Shown piece by piece: positions 48,297 to 60,338 of a stretch of DNA of 64,000 bases; position 1 is the first letter of the stretch, and each line of letters begins with the position of its first letter. The position numbers and the translations under genes were made by a program. The notes under the pieces are model-generated. The model saw only the letters and a program-made list of their open reading frames with translations, made no database searches and had not been told where the DNA came from. Source of the stretch: Stratiolaelaps scimitus (Eukaryota; Arthropoda; Arachnida; Mesostigmata; Laelapidae); the NCBI GenBank assembly GCA_019614645.1, contig JABWDB010000001.1, positions 20,377,501 to 20,441,500 on the forward strand, in the 5' to 3' direction.

Positions 48297-49260
48297 TCTG
48301 TGTAGATAATGATTTATTCAAACTTACAGTAATTAGGAATTATTTCTAGGGATTATGGGGGGTATGGGAGGGATTAGCTGGGACCGGGCCTGAGGTTGAC
48401 ATTTTCCCGAGGAAAGCGATGGCATTGCCCCTTTGCAGTGTGTATAATTATCTCTATGTATAAACAATTTAGAACCACCTCATTGATCTGCTTTTAACTC
48501 TAGGCAGAAGAGTCCGGTGAGATGCACGAACTCTATCAGTGGATGCAAACCCACGGATTTGTAGAGATTGACAAACTCATGTCCCCTGAAAACATCCGTG
48601 GCATCCTGAACGGAACAAACTTTATGTTCCTGAACTGCGAAGTAGCGGCCATCTACCTGGCGCCAACATACTTCAATCTTCCCGAGAAACATCGTGGATA
48701 TCTGATCTGTCTCGAGCAGATCGTGTTTAGTGCTCCAAACGTTTGGTATCTTCACAGGGCGTTACCTGATACCTTCACCAACGAGTTCAATAAAAGGTTA
48801 ATTCATTCTTATGATGGTAACTTTCATAAGACATGACGTTGAGCTCCTTCGCACTAACGTTGTTGACATTTCTCCTAGCGCCATCTTTTTCGAATCATAT
48901 AGCTAAACCATGCTCAACCGCAAAATAAGCCATACTGTCCGAATTGTACGCAACACACGATCGCCTACTTAACGTGGTTTTTAATATACATTTCATAGGA
49001 CGTTGTGGATCTTCGAGGCACCGACGAGATTCGTGTTTGACTTCAAATATCTCTACGTACCACCAGACCGATTTGCTCGAAGCACATCTCTGTCGGGAGA
49101 TGCCGTCATGGAAGCTCTAAAAGTTGACGAAGTTATTGGTTGTTTCTATGTTCTTGCTAGTGGAGCAGGGATTGCGTTCTTCACTCTGTTGCTTGAAGTA
49201 TTGGTCTCGATTGTTGAACCTTCTGCGAGAGTAATGAGACAATTAACAATGGACTCTTGA
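44260..49260 (+). CDS. Divergent ionotropic receptor, array copy F
   Basis: Exons 44260-44304, 45354-45539, 45837-46146, 46436-46536, 46847-46966, 48504-48796 and 48999-49260 (TGA) give 438 aa. Order: LKISSIP + WNYLVEW, GRLAGKAGGIFDAVATS, WGSC..DGSSCTG, DVSIGPFGPSPVYSELF, M1 (VYWLLLVLPLSIAALAAIN), LFFDLMRLNAQN pore-loop region, M3 (LLVAGCMMASLFTAIMI), S2 (ERLKTVQDLLRR, KHRGYLICLEQ) and M4 (GCFYVLASGAGIAFFTLLLEV). An in-frame TAG lies three codons before the ATG, which supports this start. Exon 2 and the first ~45 nt of its intron closely match copy C. Intron 5 holds a mariner relic. Last copy in the array; the next gene is pyrophosphatase. Confidence 0.86.
44942..45005. repeat. 14-bp inverted repeat in IR-F intron 1
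   Basis: Arms 44,942-44,955 and 44,992-45,005 (TATTGTACAATTGG) are reverse complements. Confidence 0.8.
47391..48130 (+). mobile_element. Mariner relic (second family) in IR-F intron 5
   Basis: N-terminal block YEQDILAQRTARGWLTRLKN, then GIFDLSEPPQSGKPST, matches the mariner DNA-binding region. Further on, RTNARSNIAKS stands where HDNARPH is expected, so the second catalytic Asp is lost. SPDLTPADYHLFSYC keeps the third. The frames are broken and a middle portion is missing. Different from the copy at 18.4 kb and more decayed. Ends not defined. Confidence 0.8.
48264..48294. repeat. (TA)n microsatellite
   Basis: About 31 nt of TA in IR-F intron 5. Confidence 0.95.
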
Positions 49261-51787
49261 AAACCAATTGGTCTAGAAATCAATATAATGTTATTATTAT
49301 TAGAATTATTATGATCATTATTTCACATCTGCTTTTAATGAAACCTATTTTACTTCATAGGCATGAATCATCTAATTGAATAAAGCTAGTACTTAAACTA
49401 AAACTTCAAATTTGACAAAAAATCCTGGGAAAAGCAGTATGTGCAGCAAACGATCAATTGTGCGAACGTAGACACGATAGTTTACCTGTGTGAATAAAAT
49501 AGACAAAACTGCTTTCGCGTCGATTAGTTGACAAACTGGCACTCGCTAAGCAACAAAAATAAGATATGACACCCCTATATATAGAATCCGAGTTAGTGAT
49601 TCATAGCGAGATGCTATTATATTAGCCGGACGATTACCGATCGATCGGCTCACCAGTGACACGTGATCGAAGATCACAAGCATTCTGTGATTTTTCCAAC
49701 GTATGGAAAACGACCCCGACTGGTATGAAGCAATAATAAAGAATAAATACGATTATAAAACGAATAAATATCACAACGGGTAAATCGAATAAAAATATAT
49801 TTAAGGAAACTAACAGGTAGTCGTTTATTTCGTAGTCGACTTTTGAACGTGCACCTCGTGAAACAACGGATGGACAGAGAGGAGGGGGAGACGACAGCAG
49901 CAGTGCATCGTAATCACACTCTCTTCTGGCTCTCTGGGAATACCTCGTCTAATAAAACCAATTTAATGAGCTGTAATAAACAGAGGTAGACATAAAACGA
50001 GTGAAGCAATCAAACAATTCGTGGACTTGACCTTTTTTTTGTTGTTGTTGACCACCCACGACGTTGTGGGTGGCAAGCTTATTAAGACAAAATTACGGAA
50101 CATGTACATGATTACATCGTAACGTAGACTAGTACTTGATCTAGTGCTGTTTAACTTTCCATCAATATCCCTGTAGCACACTTTCACTGCTTTGTCGGAC
50201 ACCCTTTACCTTATTAAGACTATATCTCAGTTTCCCAACAGTTTAGTAAGTATATCCGGCAGTTTATTTTCGATAAGTGAAAGAAGCAGTTAGTTGATTA
50301 TAGAAGCAATAGAAAATACAACACTTATAGAAGCAGTTGGGGACTCAATGTCATCAGGCCAAGTCCGTCATGGTCGCGAGGGAGGCGATGGCATAGGCTC
50401 TCTGCACAGCGAGAGAAAAACACGTGCAGTTAGCTTGATTAACGCACCAAAAGTGGGCGGATCGTAAACAATTTTCACGTCCAAGGAGCATAGAATGCTT
50501 AGCCTAAACCCATGGTGGAATAGCTTGCCGGAATCGTCTGCCCCATTGATGTCTATAATGCTACATCGTCAATTGTCGTGTTCGCGAAATTTCGAGCGGA
50601 CGATAGAGTGAACCACGCGAGGACTGCGGAGATCTAACTTAACAAGAATAATTTATTAGCAATGAACAAACTAATCATGGATGATCATAGCTTTAACTAA
50701 CCATTTCAAGCTATCTCTAAAAAATATACAAATTATATCACACGTCATTATATCGTCATGCGTGCTCACCATTTAACGACCCTGGAGCTTCCAAGGCACA
50801 TTTTTTTTTTTCACGAGTATCCTTTAACATGTTGCCTGTACTCAAACAGAGATGTAAGATCTAAATAAATTACCTGTTTCGGTAGGCGTTTAATGTGTAC
50901 CCGAAGGGACAATTTGTTTGTTGGTATTACCAACTGAATTCATTGATGAACAATAATACCTCGAGCGTGAGATAAAACGCATCGAATACAATTGCCAAGT
51001 AAATTCAACGCTTCATTTGTGCTCTTTTGCATCTGAACCACGAACCGTATGGTTCTGGCTAGCCGAGGCGACTTCTACACCTGCTGCCGAATGCTTCTTG
51101 GAAGCTCATCGTTGCAGAAGACTAATTCTGATCTCCTTCCCGCCAGCAGGGCATATGATTGCCGAATCTCTTACAAAATAGTGAACTACACTTATAAGAA
51201 AATGAAAACTGACTTAGAAATTGCTTCCGAATGTCAACCTATCTAGCTATCTATTTTTATAAGCTTGTTTTTTCGACTGCCCCCTGGTCCTCTACCACCA
51301 CGCGTCCATACACTTATCATGAGTGCATATCTGTCGTGCACTGTCCAGCACTGTTTAATTTATAGGCGAAACTCGTCGCGGCTGCTTCTCGTTCGCGCGC
51401 GTTTCCACCTTCTTTCCCCAGCAGGGTATGTGTGGCGCCCTCTGCGCAGCGCGCTCCAAACACCGTGCGCAGCAATCATTCGCATGCATTCACTGATTGC
51501 TCCGTTGTGCGCGCGTGGAAGCAGCTTCATTTCTTCTCGTCTTCGGCTGCTACCCGACTGCTTATGCCGCTTCACGACGCCGAGCGGTGCCCGCACTAGC
51601 GGCCGCACCGCCAGCCTGTCGAATTTGCGATACCCTTCCCCGTGTGGTCTTGTTGCTGCTGCTGGAAGCACAGCGCCGGCGAAAGGCCGGATGGCTACCC
51701 TCTGTTGTGCCGGGACCAGACTGGTGGCCTGCCCGTGCGTTGATGTGTTTTGATCCACTAAGCAGACGTCGTCGCCCCGGCAATTCG
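49261..51787. other. Intergenic IR-F to pyrophosphatase; CpG-rich end
   Basis: No supported gene. At 50,480-50,600 one frame reads LNPWWNSLPESS, faintly like a LINE ORF2 end. From about 51,360 the DNA turns GC- and CpG-rich toward the first exon of the pyrophosphatase gene, which looks like its promoter and 5'UTR. Confidence 0.45.
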
Positions 51788-54700
51788 ATGTGGCGCTCGG
51801 GTCTTTGTCGCGGCGTGCGGACGGCGGCAGCAGTTCGCGGCTTCCTTTGCCAGTGCTCTGCGAGCCGGGCCGCCAGTGTCGTTCCTGTCAACGGGCAAAT
51901 TGGTGGTGCTTCGCTCTTGCTCCGCCAATCGACTTCAGCGAACTTTTCCGTATCCGCCGCGAATTGCCTCGCCAAGAACACACCTGACGCCGCGAACATG
52001 GCCGGATTCCAGATCGTCGAGCGTGGTGCCGAAAACAGCACTTCGTACCGGTACGTACAGTGACATTGCTCGTTCGTTGTCGCGGTTGGGCTTTTTCGGA
52101 CGCATTGTGCTCATTACATGAGTAGCAGTGAGCGGGCGTCGTCGTTATGGCAAGAAGTGCTTAGAAATAATATGATGCGTTTTCTATCTTCCTGAAGTCA
52201 ACTATACTTGATGCTATAGCCGATTCAATGTCATGGGTGTGCGTGCGTGTGTGTGTGTGTATATCATACAATATGTGCACACTTGTTGTCATATCGCCAA
52301 GTGATACTGGTGACGAAACATCCACCGGTGATAGTAGTCAGGCTACTCGATAGCGTTACACTCAAGCTGCTCATAGTGTTGTGTGTCCTACTCACTTAGG
52401 CCGCACGGCGCGGGCCACACTTCATGTCAGTGTTGTATCGAGCCAGTGGGCCGAGGACATTGGAGCTGGAGACAAGGAGCATTGTCGTTTCGAAGACACT
52501 ACCTGTCGGTTGTCCGCTTCGGGGTAGGCTAGACAGGCATTTGGCCCGTTGGCCTCCTTTGTGGAGTCACAAGGAGGAAGGTGAATGTTCGAGAATGTCT
52601 TGTGCTTTCACCCCTTATCGCGACACTAGGCCGCTCTATAAATACGTCCGCTCTGCTCCCGCTATCATCGTTGCCTTGCTGAGTGAATGATACATAACCT
52701 GAGAACATATCGATACCATGCGTGACGCTCTAATTGTCTGCTTTGAGAAACACAAATACGACGTCATATATTTATATATATATATATATATATAGCAGAG
52801 GATTGTAAAAGGCTATATGGAGAAATCGCATTGTCAGTGTGTTTTTGCCGATAGATTTATCAAACTATGCTCCTAGGCAAGTAATCGACCACATGTTGTC
52901 TATTTAAACACAATTAATCATAAAATTGGAGCCATGAAATGTGCCTATTGTCAGGACGGCCGTTCGGAAACAGAGACATCGATTTTCGAATATACGCAAC
53001 AAACACTATTCACGAAAGTAGGGAATTCAATTCCGCGGTTTTCCTACTTTGGAATCTCAATCCCACAGACATCGGCTGTAGTGTTGCTCGCCAGAACTCA
53101 TGCGTTGATCAAAGTGGATAGCCTCGATCGCAATAATATTGAAAATGTCCTTTACATGATACACCCTAAGTAATCACGTTTAATTTTTCCATAAAACCGC
53201 TTGATGTCAGTCAAAGGGCCTTTGTTAGCATTAAATAATATATTAATGAAGGGCTCTTGTAATCGGTTGCTTTTTTTTGCAAATCAGATATACATGTCCA
53301 CATTACATACGAAATGATAAAAAACATATTCGAATCCAATTTCCTCAATCGAGATTTTTGTAATTAAAGGTGAACAGTTATAGCTGTCATCACAATTAGT
53401 ATTTGCTTGTAGATCATTCGATTGCAGACATTCTAATGATTCACTTTTACGATCTCCTGAGCATCACTTTCTGTTTGCCCTTTGTTTATGTTAAGCGGGT
53501 CCTTCTTGAATTTTATCAGTGTAATGCTATAACCCGGTTACACCATCAATCTCTAGGCTGCGGGATGCAGTACCACGACACAGTGAACACTTACCTAGTA
53601 GACATGGATCGAATATCGACTGGACTGCTCAGGTCTGGCTGTCGTGGTCTGGCTTATCTCCATCTTTGCCTAAAATTGGAGTGCTGCTGTTTTCGTTCAG
53701 AGTTATACTGTGGGTGAGCCTATTTTCGGTCATTTGCTGAAACATGTTCAAATCAAAGTTATAGGCAAGAAAAATGAATCTTCAAACGAATTAGGTTAAT
53801 CTTCGCAATTGTAAATCCTATGAGCCCAAGTTTATGAGCAGTTTTATCGTCTCATCCCGATTGTTCAACTCGATTCCAATACAGTGGAACGAATGCACGA
53901 GTTTTGGCTTCGCTTCAAGGTTTCGGATGGATAAGTCAGCATAGCGTAGGCATTTGAGCAGTTCGAAATCTATTATTGTTTTCCTGCAGAGATTTCATAG
54001 TGTTGTAACTAATTCGACAATTATTAACTAATAGAGATGAGTTCCGAGGTAAGCGAAACCTTTCGATGGTATACAATTCTGATTGCCGAGAAAAATCTCG
54101 GAATTTTCATTTAACTAGAGTTACTCGCCGGCATTTTTATTCAATTAGAATTACTTGCCGGAATTTTAACAATTCCGGTACAGCGGCGGTACACATTTTG
54201 TTAACCAGTCGCTTACTACTGGTGATAATCCGCTTGGGCGTTGGATATATTGTAGGTGGTGCGATGAATCAATAAGATGGAAGCATCACACGATGTTTCG
54301 TGACAAGATCGCCTGACATTGTAGCGTTGACCTGCCGTCTGTCAGGACACACAATTAGACAACCAGAATTGATCGCATCAAGGGGGTACCTTTGGATAAA
54401 TCAATACACAGACACATAAATACTGGGCAACCCAGAACAGGTTTCAATCATTTTGTTGGCGTATAGGTATAAGCGAGTGTCCCAGTTTACTACTCTAATA
54501 TGTACAGTGCCTCCGCTTATTTGAATATCCTAGATTTACACAGGGGTTTACTTCATTCGTTTTAGCTGACTACGTTCGTCACATTTCAACGTCAAACAAA
54601 GGATTCCCCACTCATAACTGCTTTTACTAGATGCGACCGGACAAGGATTGCAATAGAAGGCAAATCAACTTCATGTTCTTTAATATTCCTGTGGATTTAC

Positions 54701-56650
54701 TCTTTAATACTTGTGATTATTGGAGTCGCTTTCCAAGTAACTGATACCATAGACTACTGTGGATATAGTTATGTTTTAGGGCGGTGCCACTCCTGCATGA
54801 AGCCATTGCGTTATATTTCCAAATTGCGTTACACCGAAATCAAACGAGTATGGGCGGTACTGAGCAATTAGCGATAGTACTCAACTCTTAAGAGTATTTT
54901 CTATAAAATATCATTATAGAGGATGATTACTTGGTTAAACTGCCATAATAAAAACCTTACAGGTTGACTATACCCGTCTTGAGATAAACATTGTCACTAT
55001 CATACCTGACATGTAACCGACATGATCCTTACCTCGATCACAAGCAGAGATCCTATAACAGGGGTATTGGTTAAATAGTTTCCGACGAATGCGGCAGTTG
55101 GTCCTACTTCAGACATATAAGAGATTCAGAGTTCATGAACATGATTGTTATGTGTGATCACCATGTGTGCAATTGGATACGGGATATATTTCTGCCACGT
55201 GGCCTGAATGGTTCGAAATATATGGAGTTATAGACAAATATGGCAGCGTTGAGTTGCAATATAAGGGGACTTCATGGCTGAATGGCCGATCGACCTTAAA
55301 GTTCATGTGCACCGAATAGATGAGCTGATACACATATATTTAATCGTAGGTGTACATTCGAAGTGACCGTTTGTTTCCAGCCAATGCTGATCACAGTGCT
55401 GACCTATTTGATATTACTTAACCTAAAATACTGCTAAAATTGTCGGGCGGTATAAGAAAGTCTTTCCAACGCCATGAGGGCAGGAATGATATTAATCACA
55501 ATCTACACAAGCGGGTAACATTTGTCAGACTTTATAGGATTGCCCGACCGGCATTCTAATAAACGTTTATTACGATTTGGTGTTGCCATATTAGAGTGTA
55601 CTACCGAGATGCAAGTGGTCAGGCCATCTCCCCGTTCCACGACATCCCCATGTGGGCTGATCAGGCCAAACAAGTTTACAACATGGTCGTTGAGGTGCCT
55701 CGTTGGACGAACGCCAAAATGGAGATCGCCACAGGTGAGCCGCTTAACCCAATCAAGCAGGACGTGAAGAAGGAACAGCTGCGATTCGTCAAGAATTGTT
55801 TCCCTCATCACGGCTACATCTGGAACTACGGGGCCATTCCCCAGACATGGGAGAACCCGAACATCAACGATGCCAACACCGGCTTCAAGGGGGATAACGA
55901 CCCCATTGACATCTGTGAGATTGGACACCGAGTTGCGAAACGCGGAGACGTTGTCCAGGTAACTTTGACAGCACATTATTCACTATTGCAAGCTGGCACG
56001 TTTCGGCAGCTCCACCCCAATAATGAGGTTGCAGCCTGTGGCATTATGAGAAACAATTTTGGATATTAACATTTTTACACTTCTTGTACTACTCCGTACA
56101 CAGCGACGAGACCAGCTAGTGTTGTATATTCGCGTGTTTATTATCAACATTTCGTTCGTCATCGCCCTCTGGTGACCGTATGTTTTTATTAATATAATTT
56201 CAGGTTAAGGTGCTCGGCGTGCTCGCACTGATTGATGAGGGCGAGACGGACTGGAAGTTAATCGCCATCGATGTTAAGGATCCTCAGGCCGCGGAGCTCA
56301 ATGACATTGCTGATGTCGAGAAGGTCATGCCTGGCCTACTAAAGGCCACGGTCGAGTGGTTCAAGATCTACAAGATCCCCGACGGCAAACCTGCCAACAA
56401 GTTTGCCTTCGACGGCCAAGTGAAGGATCGCGCCTTCGCCGAGAAGGTCATTGCTGAGACACATGAGCATTGGGTGACTTTAATGGGAAACGCGGATACT
56501 GGAAAGATCAACTGTTCATCGGTGACCACACAAGGCGCGCACAGGGTCACGTCTGAAGAGGCCAACTCGATTGTTGGATCGACACCAGAGTTCTCAGCCA
56601 ACTCCCGAAGGGAATCCATCATCGATAAATGGTACTACGTAAGCGCGTAG
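51788..56650 (+). CDS. PPA1: Inorganic pyrophosphatase (soluble family I; NURF-38/PPA type)
   Basis: Exons 51788-52050 (or from the internal ATG at 51,998), 55595-55958 and 56204-56650 (TAG). Short form 287 aa; long form 357 aa. Hydrolyses pyrophosphate to two phosphates, pulling biosynthetic reactions forward. The fly homologue is also a subunit of the NURF chromatin remodeller. Motifs (short-form numbering): ISPFHDIP near 29-36, [12 protein letters not shown] 51-62, the family signature DNDPIDI at 118-124 with the metal-binding Asp residues, then [14 protein letters not shown] and [13 protein letters not shown]. Length matches animal PPA1 (about 289 aa). The 70-residue extension from 51,788 is rich in Arg, Ser and Ala without acidic residues near its start, so it looks like a mitochondrial presequence. 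Frame continuity upstream (an ATG also at 51,743) leaves the long start open. Intron 1 is 3.5 kb. Confidence 0.96.
52051..55594. other. Intron 1 of the pyrophosphatase gene, no nested gene seen
   Basis: Donor GTACGT after 52,050; acceptor before 55,595. Contains a (TG)n/(TA)n tract near 52,247-52,262 and 52,768-52,793, and a short degenerate tandem repeat near 54,098-54,172. Open frames such as 52,424-52,690 lack family motifs. Confidence 0.6.
54098..54172. repeat. Two to three copies of a ~30-nt degenerate tandem repeat
   Basis: Units start GGAATTTT or GGCATTTT and end TTACTCGCC or TTACTTGCC. The third is partial. Confidence 0.6.
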
Positions 56651-57337
56651 TACAACAGGGCTGCTTACGCTCTAACATACGCGCGCCCAAGCCTTTGGAC
56701 TTATCAAACAGTGAAGATAACGGCTGCTAGAAATCACGAATTGAATACAACGAATTTGGCCCTAGCAAAGGTGTGAGGTGCTAAGGAAAGGAAAGATGGC
56801 AGAAGTGATTACTGCGTTCAGTGTTAAGCAAAAGGTGTAAAGCAACAACACACAGTTTTCAGTGAAAATCGTAGTTGCCTTTCAATGTTGGCGTTGCCCT
56901 AGCTTTCCGAACGTGGTGTGAACAGGACCTGGCTTCGTGGTGCAACAAGACTGCGTGGCATCATAGTGAAATATCAACATGTTGATCTGAGATGCGCCTT
57001 TTGACTACAATTATTTTGTTTACCTTCCTTACCATAATTATTAGATTAATGGTAGGCACACCATGAGGTGCTGTATATGTTCGACAGGATTGAATAATAT
57101 TAAATATGTTCTGGTGGTGTTTACAACAAGTGATGTGTTTTTACTTAGACGAGTATGCTATTATACAGCATAATTTTCTGTATCTTGATATAACTCAAGT
57201 TATATCTTATATATATATAGGTAGATTCGAGCAATTACTTTTGGCCTCAACACAAATAAACTACGGTAGAAGCTTTGGACAACAATATTCCGTACAACAA
57301 AGACATGTACCCCTAATTTCGTTAGAACTAATAGGAT

Positions 57338-57343
57338 AATAAA
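57338..57343 (+). terminator. Possible polyadenylation signal, pyrophosphatase
   Basis: AATAAA; another lies at 57,255-57,260. About 0.6-0.7 kb after the stop codon. Which one is used cannot be told. Confidence 0.3.
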
Positions 57344-57810
57344 GCAATGAATTCAATTAAATACATTTAGATTCTGCAGCTTTCATCGCTAGTTCATGTC
57401 TAGCCAAATTTATGTCAAACAATGATAATTGAATAGTCTCTTGAGAGAAACTTATAATACATGTTCTAATGTAGATAGTTAACTGACTGTGCCCTCCGTT
57501 CAACGTCGTACGACTATCTGAGATTATCTCAAATGCACAGTCATATAATTGGCACATACGAAACTCGATGCCGGCAAATAATCTTCTCACTGAACACTCT
57601 AACCATAATTAGCGTAAGTGAGTTACACATGAGAGCTACGAATAAGGACAGCAGAACTCGAGAATTAGATGCAGACGGTGATTTTTATTTATATTACAGC
57701 AGACATGGTTACAGTTGTGTATTTATATGCGGGTAACTGTAATGATCATAATAATAATAATAATAAATAACTTGTAATGAGTTGAAACGGTGTTCTTTTA
57801 CCAAACGTGT

Positions 57811-59534
57811 TCATTTTCCCTCTACTAGCACGGAACTAGTTGGACCTTTGCTTGACACGCTAGGAGAGTCGGATCCTTCTGGCCGTGCCACTGCGCCAGC
57901 TCCCCCGGGGCCCTCCTGACGGATCTGGATGCCATGCTGCTCCCGATAAGCGTTGATCTCCTTGCCTTTATCGACAATCCGCTTGTTATACTCTTCAACC
58001 AACTTGCTTAACTGCAGGTCGAAACAAAGCAAAAATCACATTAGTTCGTCCGTTCGTTGTTTAGACTATCTGTATGCGCGAGTCATTTTAAGAGCGGTAT
58101 TCCTTCATCTTTGTACCTCATCGGTTCTGACTAGTTGTTCTCGACTACGTTTAAGGGAGATTTTTGTTGCTGTCATCGGGATGTGCAACAGCGGAATAGA
58201 CATTTATAATATAGAGCGCCATCAATTCGACGGTTACGTAGTACCACCTGACCGGGTCCCAGTCGAGATTTCGGAGGAGCTCGGGCCCATCAGACCACGC
58301 GTTCTCTTTTCCAGCGCGATCAGTTAAACACCATCTGTCTATTGAGAGCCAAATGCTAAAACCTCCTAAACACATCGAACAACAAATTGACACACGAATC
58401 TCACCTGGTCACGATTCTGTTGTACAGCAGGTAGAATCTCCTTCACGTTCCTCTCCACAAGGGTATCACCGACCATTCGGAAACACCGTCGTTCAGGGTC
58501 GACCTTCTCCAATGTGTTTAGCACCATACTGCAGAAACGAATGTGAGGGAGTGAACACAATTTTTTTTGGAAAACATTTTAGGTAAGCATGCCTCACATG
58601 TGCGCGCTATTAACAATTAACTATGCTCAATGAGTAAGCAGTAGTAGGCTAAACCTACATTGGGCGGGCAATTCTTGTAAAACTAGCTAGCTGATACACA
58701 GACTTCATCATGCATGATTAATTCAGTGAAAAAACTCCAAGCCAACAACCATACCCGTTTTTCGTGGCGAGTAACGCAAATTAATATTCGAATATTGAAC
58801 ATTTTGTTTATAATGCGTGTATGGATTTCGTCTAGTAAAACTACTTAACGTCTAAAATGATCTTGGTGAAGATGTTGTTGTCACGTGCAAGTGCGCCGGT
58901 TTCGGTCATTAATTAATCGACGTTATTGTAATCGTTTCTAAAAATGAGAAACTTTATGCGAATAATATTTTGACAGAGGAAAAATGCGGTAGACGCAAAT
59001 AGCGTAAAATACACACGATGCACAAAACTAATTTTATATCCGAAAGTTAACTTTGTGCATGGTGCAACAAAGCACCATTCCCGCGACTTATATCGATTTC
59101 CAATTAAGTTTCATATCACATAGACAGATCAACATTTACTTCTGTGATAACATAGTGTGCTCTACTCCACAACTTAGCCTGCTGGCTACACTTTCGTTGA
59201 GGAATCGCTTACGAATTGACGAAAAATTCACGCGTTCCTCGCACTTATATCCATAAAAGGCAGGCGTGGTGGTGTATAGTTTGTTTACATTTTCGCTACT
59301 CAGCTTTCAAGTCTCCGTTCTTAGAAAGCAAGAAACTACTGTCCACAACGATGCCGCTTGAATCGTTTCTATAATTCTTGTCGTCGCCTGCGATACTCAC
59401 TTGTGATCATTGAAATCCTGCTCGAACTCGAATAACTTCATAGTCAGATTTCGCTGCTCGGTGCGAAGCGTCTGGAAGCCCTCGATGATCCGCTCCTGTG
59501 TCATCTTCACAGACTTGTCTACTGTTGTAGCCAT
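57811..59534 (-). CDS. PFDN2: Prefoldin subunit 2
   Basis: Minus strand: exon 1 59534-59401, exon 2 58528-58405, exon 3 58011-57811 (TGA), 152 aa (human protein 154). A beta-type prefoldin subunit: part of the six-subunit cytosolic chaperone that captures unfolded actin and tubulin and passes them to the CCT chaperonin. Visible: N-terminal coiled coil (ERIIEGFQTLRTEQRNLTMK, LFEFEQDFNDH), the central beta region MVLNTLEKVDPERRCFRMVG with DTLVERNVKEILPAVQQN, and the C-terminal coiled coil LSKLVEEYNKRIVDKGKEIN, followed by AYREQHGIQI and a Gly/Ser/Pro-rich tail. Splice joins fall exactly between conserved residues (donors GTGAGT, GTGAGA; acceptors CTGCAG). Divergent from the TRAP-gamma gene with about 0.8 kb between the two ATGs. 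Confidence 0.95.
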
Positions 59535-60338
59535 GGTTGTTGTTACAATGCCAACGATCCCAATTGAGTGACTACGTGCTTCTTTTGTCTCCTACGACCA
59601 AATAAAGCGCAAATACAGCAGCGAAAATGTACCACGCAAGCGAAATCTTGCAAATCTATCTTCCCTCCTCGTCTCGTGCAATTACAAGCGCAGGCAGATA
59701 CACACTCTCGAACACAGACAAGCACTCAGTCAGTCAGTCACGCTGGGCGCGGTGGACGTTGTTCCATTTCTTCATCCCCATAGCTCTGCCGCTGCTGGTG
59801 CTGCTGCTGCTACCGTCCGTCTGCTCGGTACTCCTATTATCAACACAACACACGCGTCTGCCCGACGCTGTTGTTTACCTCTTGGGTCGGAATCTATCGG
59901 GCGATAATTGTCGGCGAATTTTCGATCGTCACGCGTGGGCAAACAGCATCGATTTACACAATAGCTTGCACGATATAGTCGACAAAGATTGATTTTTGAC
60001 TAATTAGTATATGGTGGGATGAAATCGATTGCTCGATCGTTTCCCCCTCTCTCTCACGCTCACTGGGGGGGTAAATGACAACGCGGGTGTTCCTCGCTCG
60101 TCCCGTTGGCAGACCACGTCACCCGGGGTTGTCGCTGGCCACAATAGGCAACAACCGGCGTGACGGCTACGGCAGACGATCAGTGGAGCAAAAGTTCAGT
60201 TCGGTTTGAGCTAAGCTGCTGACTTGACAGTGTGTGTGTGTTTTTGTCTCGCCTCCACATCATACGGTGTGAGGAAATCCGATACAGGACGTTGGACACC
60301 TTTGCTGACAGGAGCTCGACTCTCAATAGAAACTGAAA
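59535..60338. promoter_or_regulatory. Divergent promoter region, PFDN2 / TRAP-gamma
   Basis: 804 nt separate the two start codons. GC-rich, CpG-containing stretches (about 59,740-59,960 and 60,060-60,200) with no clear TATA box fit a housekeeping bidirectional promoter. Both 5'UTRs lie inside. Open frames here are not supported as genes. Confidence 0.55.

Noticed and set aside
50440..50640. LINE C-terminal remnant (NPWWNSLPESS)
   Set aside because: Only one short motif match with no supporting flanking domain, so it is not listed as an element.
51360..51758. Minus-strand ORFs of up to ~160 codons in the CpG-rich region (also 51,562-52,041)
   Set aside because: GC-rich DNA has few stop codons, and these mirror the pyrophosphatase exon 1/5'UTR. 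No family motif.
52424..52690. ORF in pyrophosphatase intron 1
   Set aside because: No motif and no splice logic; consistent with chance.
52934..53173. ORF starting [10 protein letters not shown] in intron 1
   Set aside because: CxxC is suggestive, but only one pair is present and the remainder matches nothing known to me.
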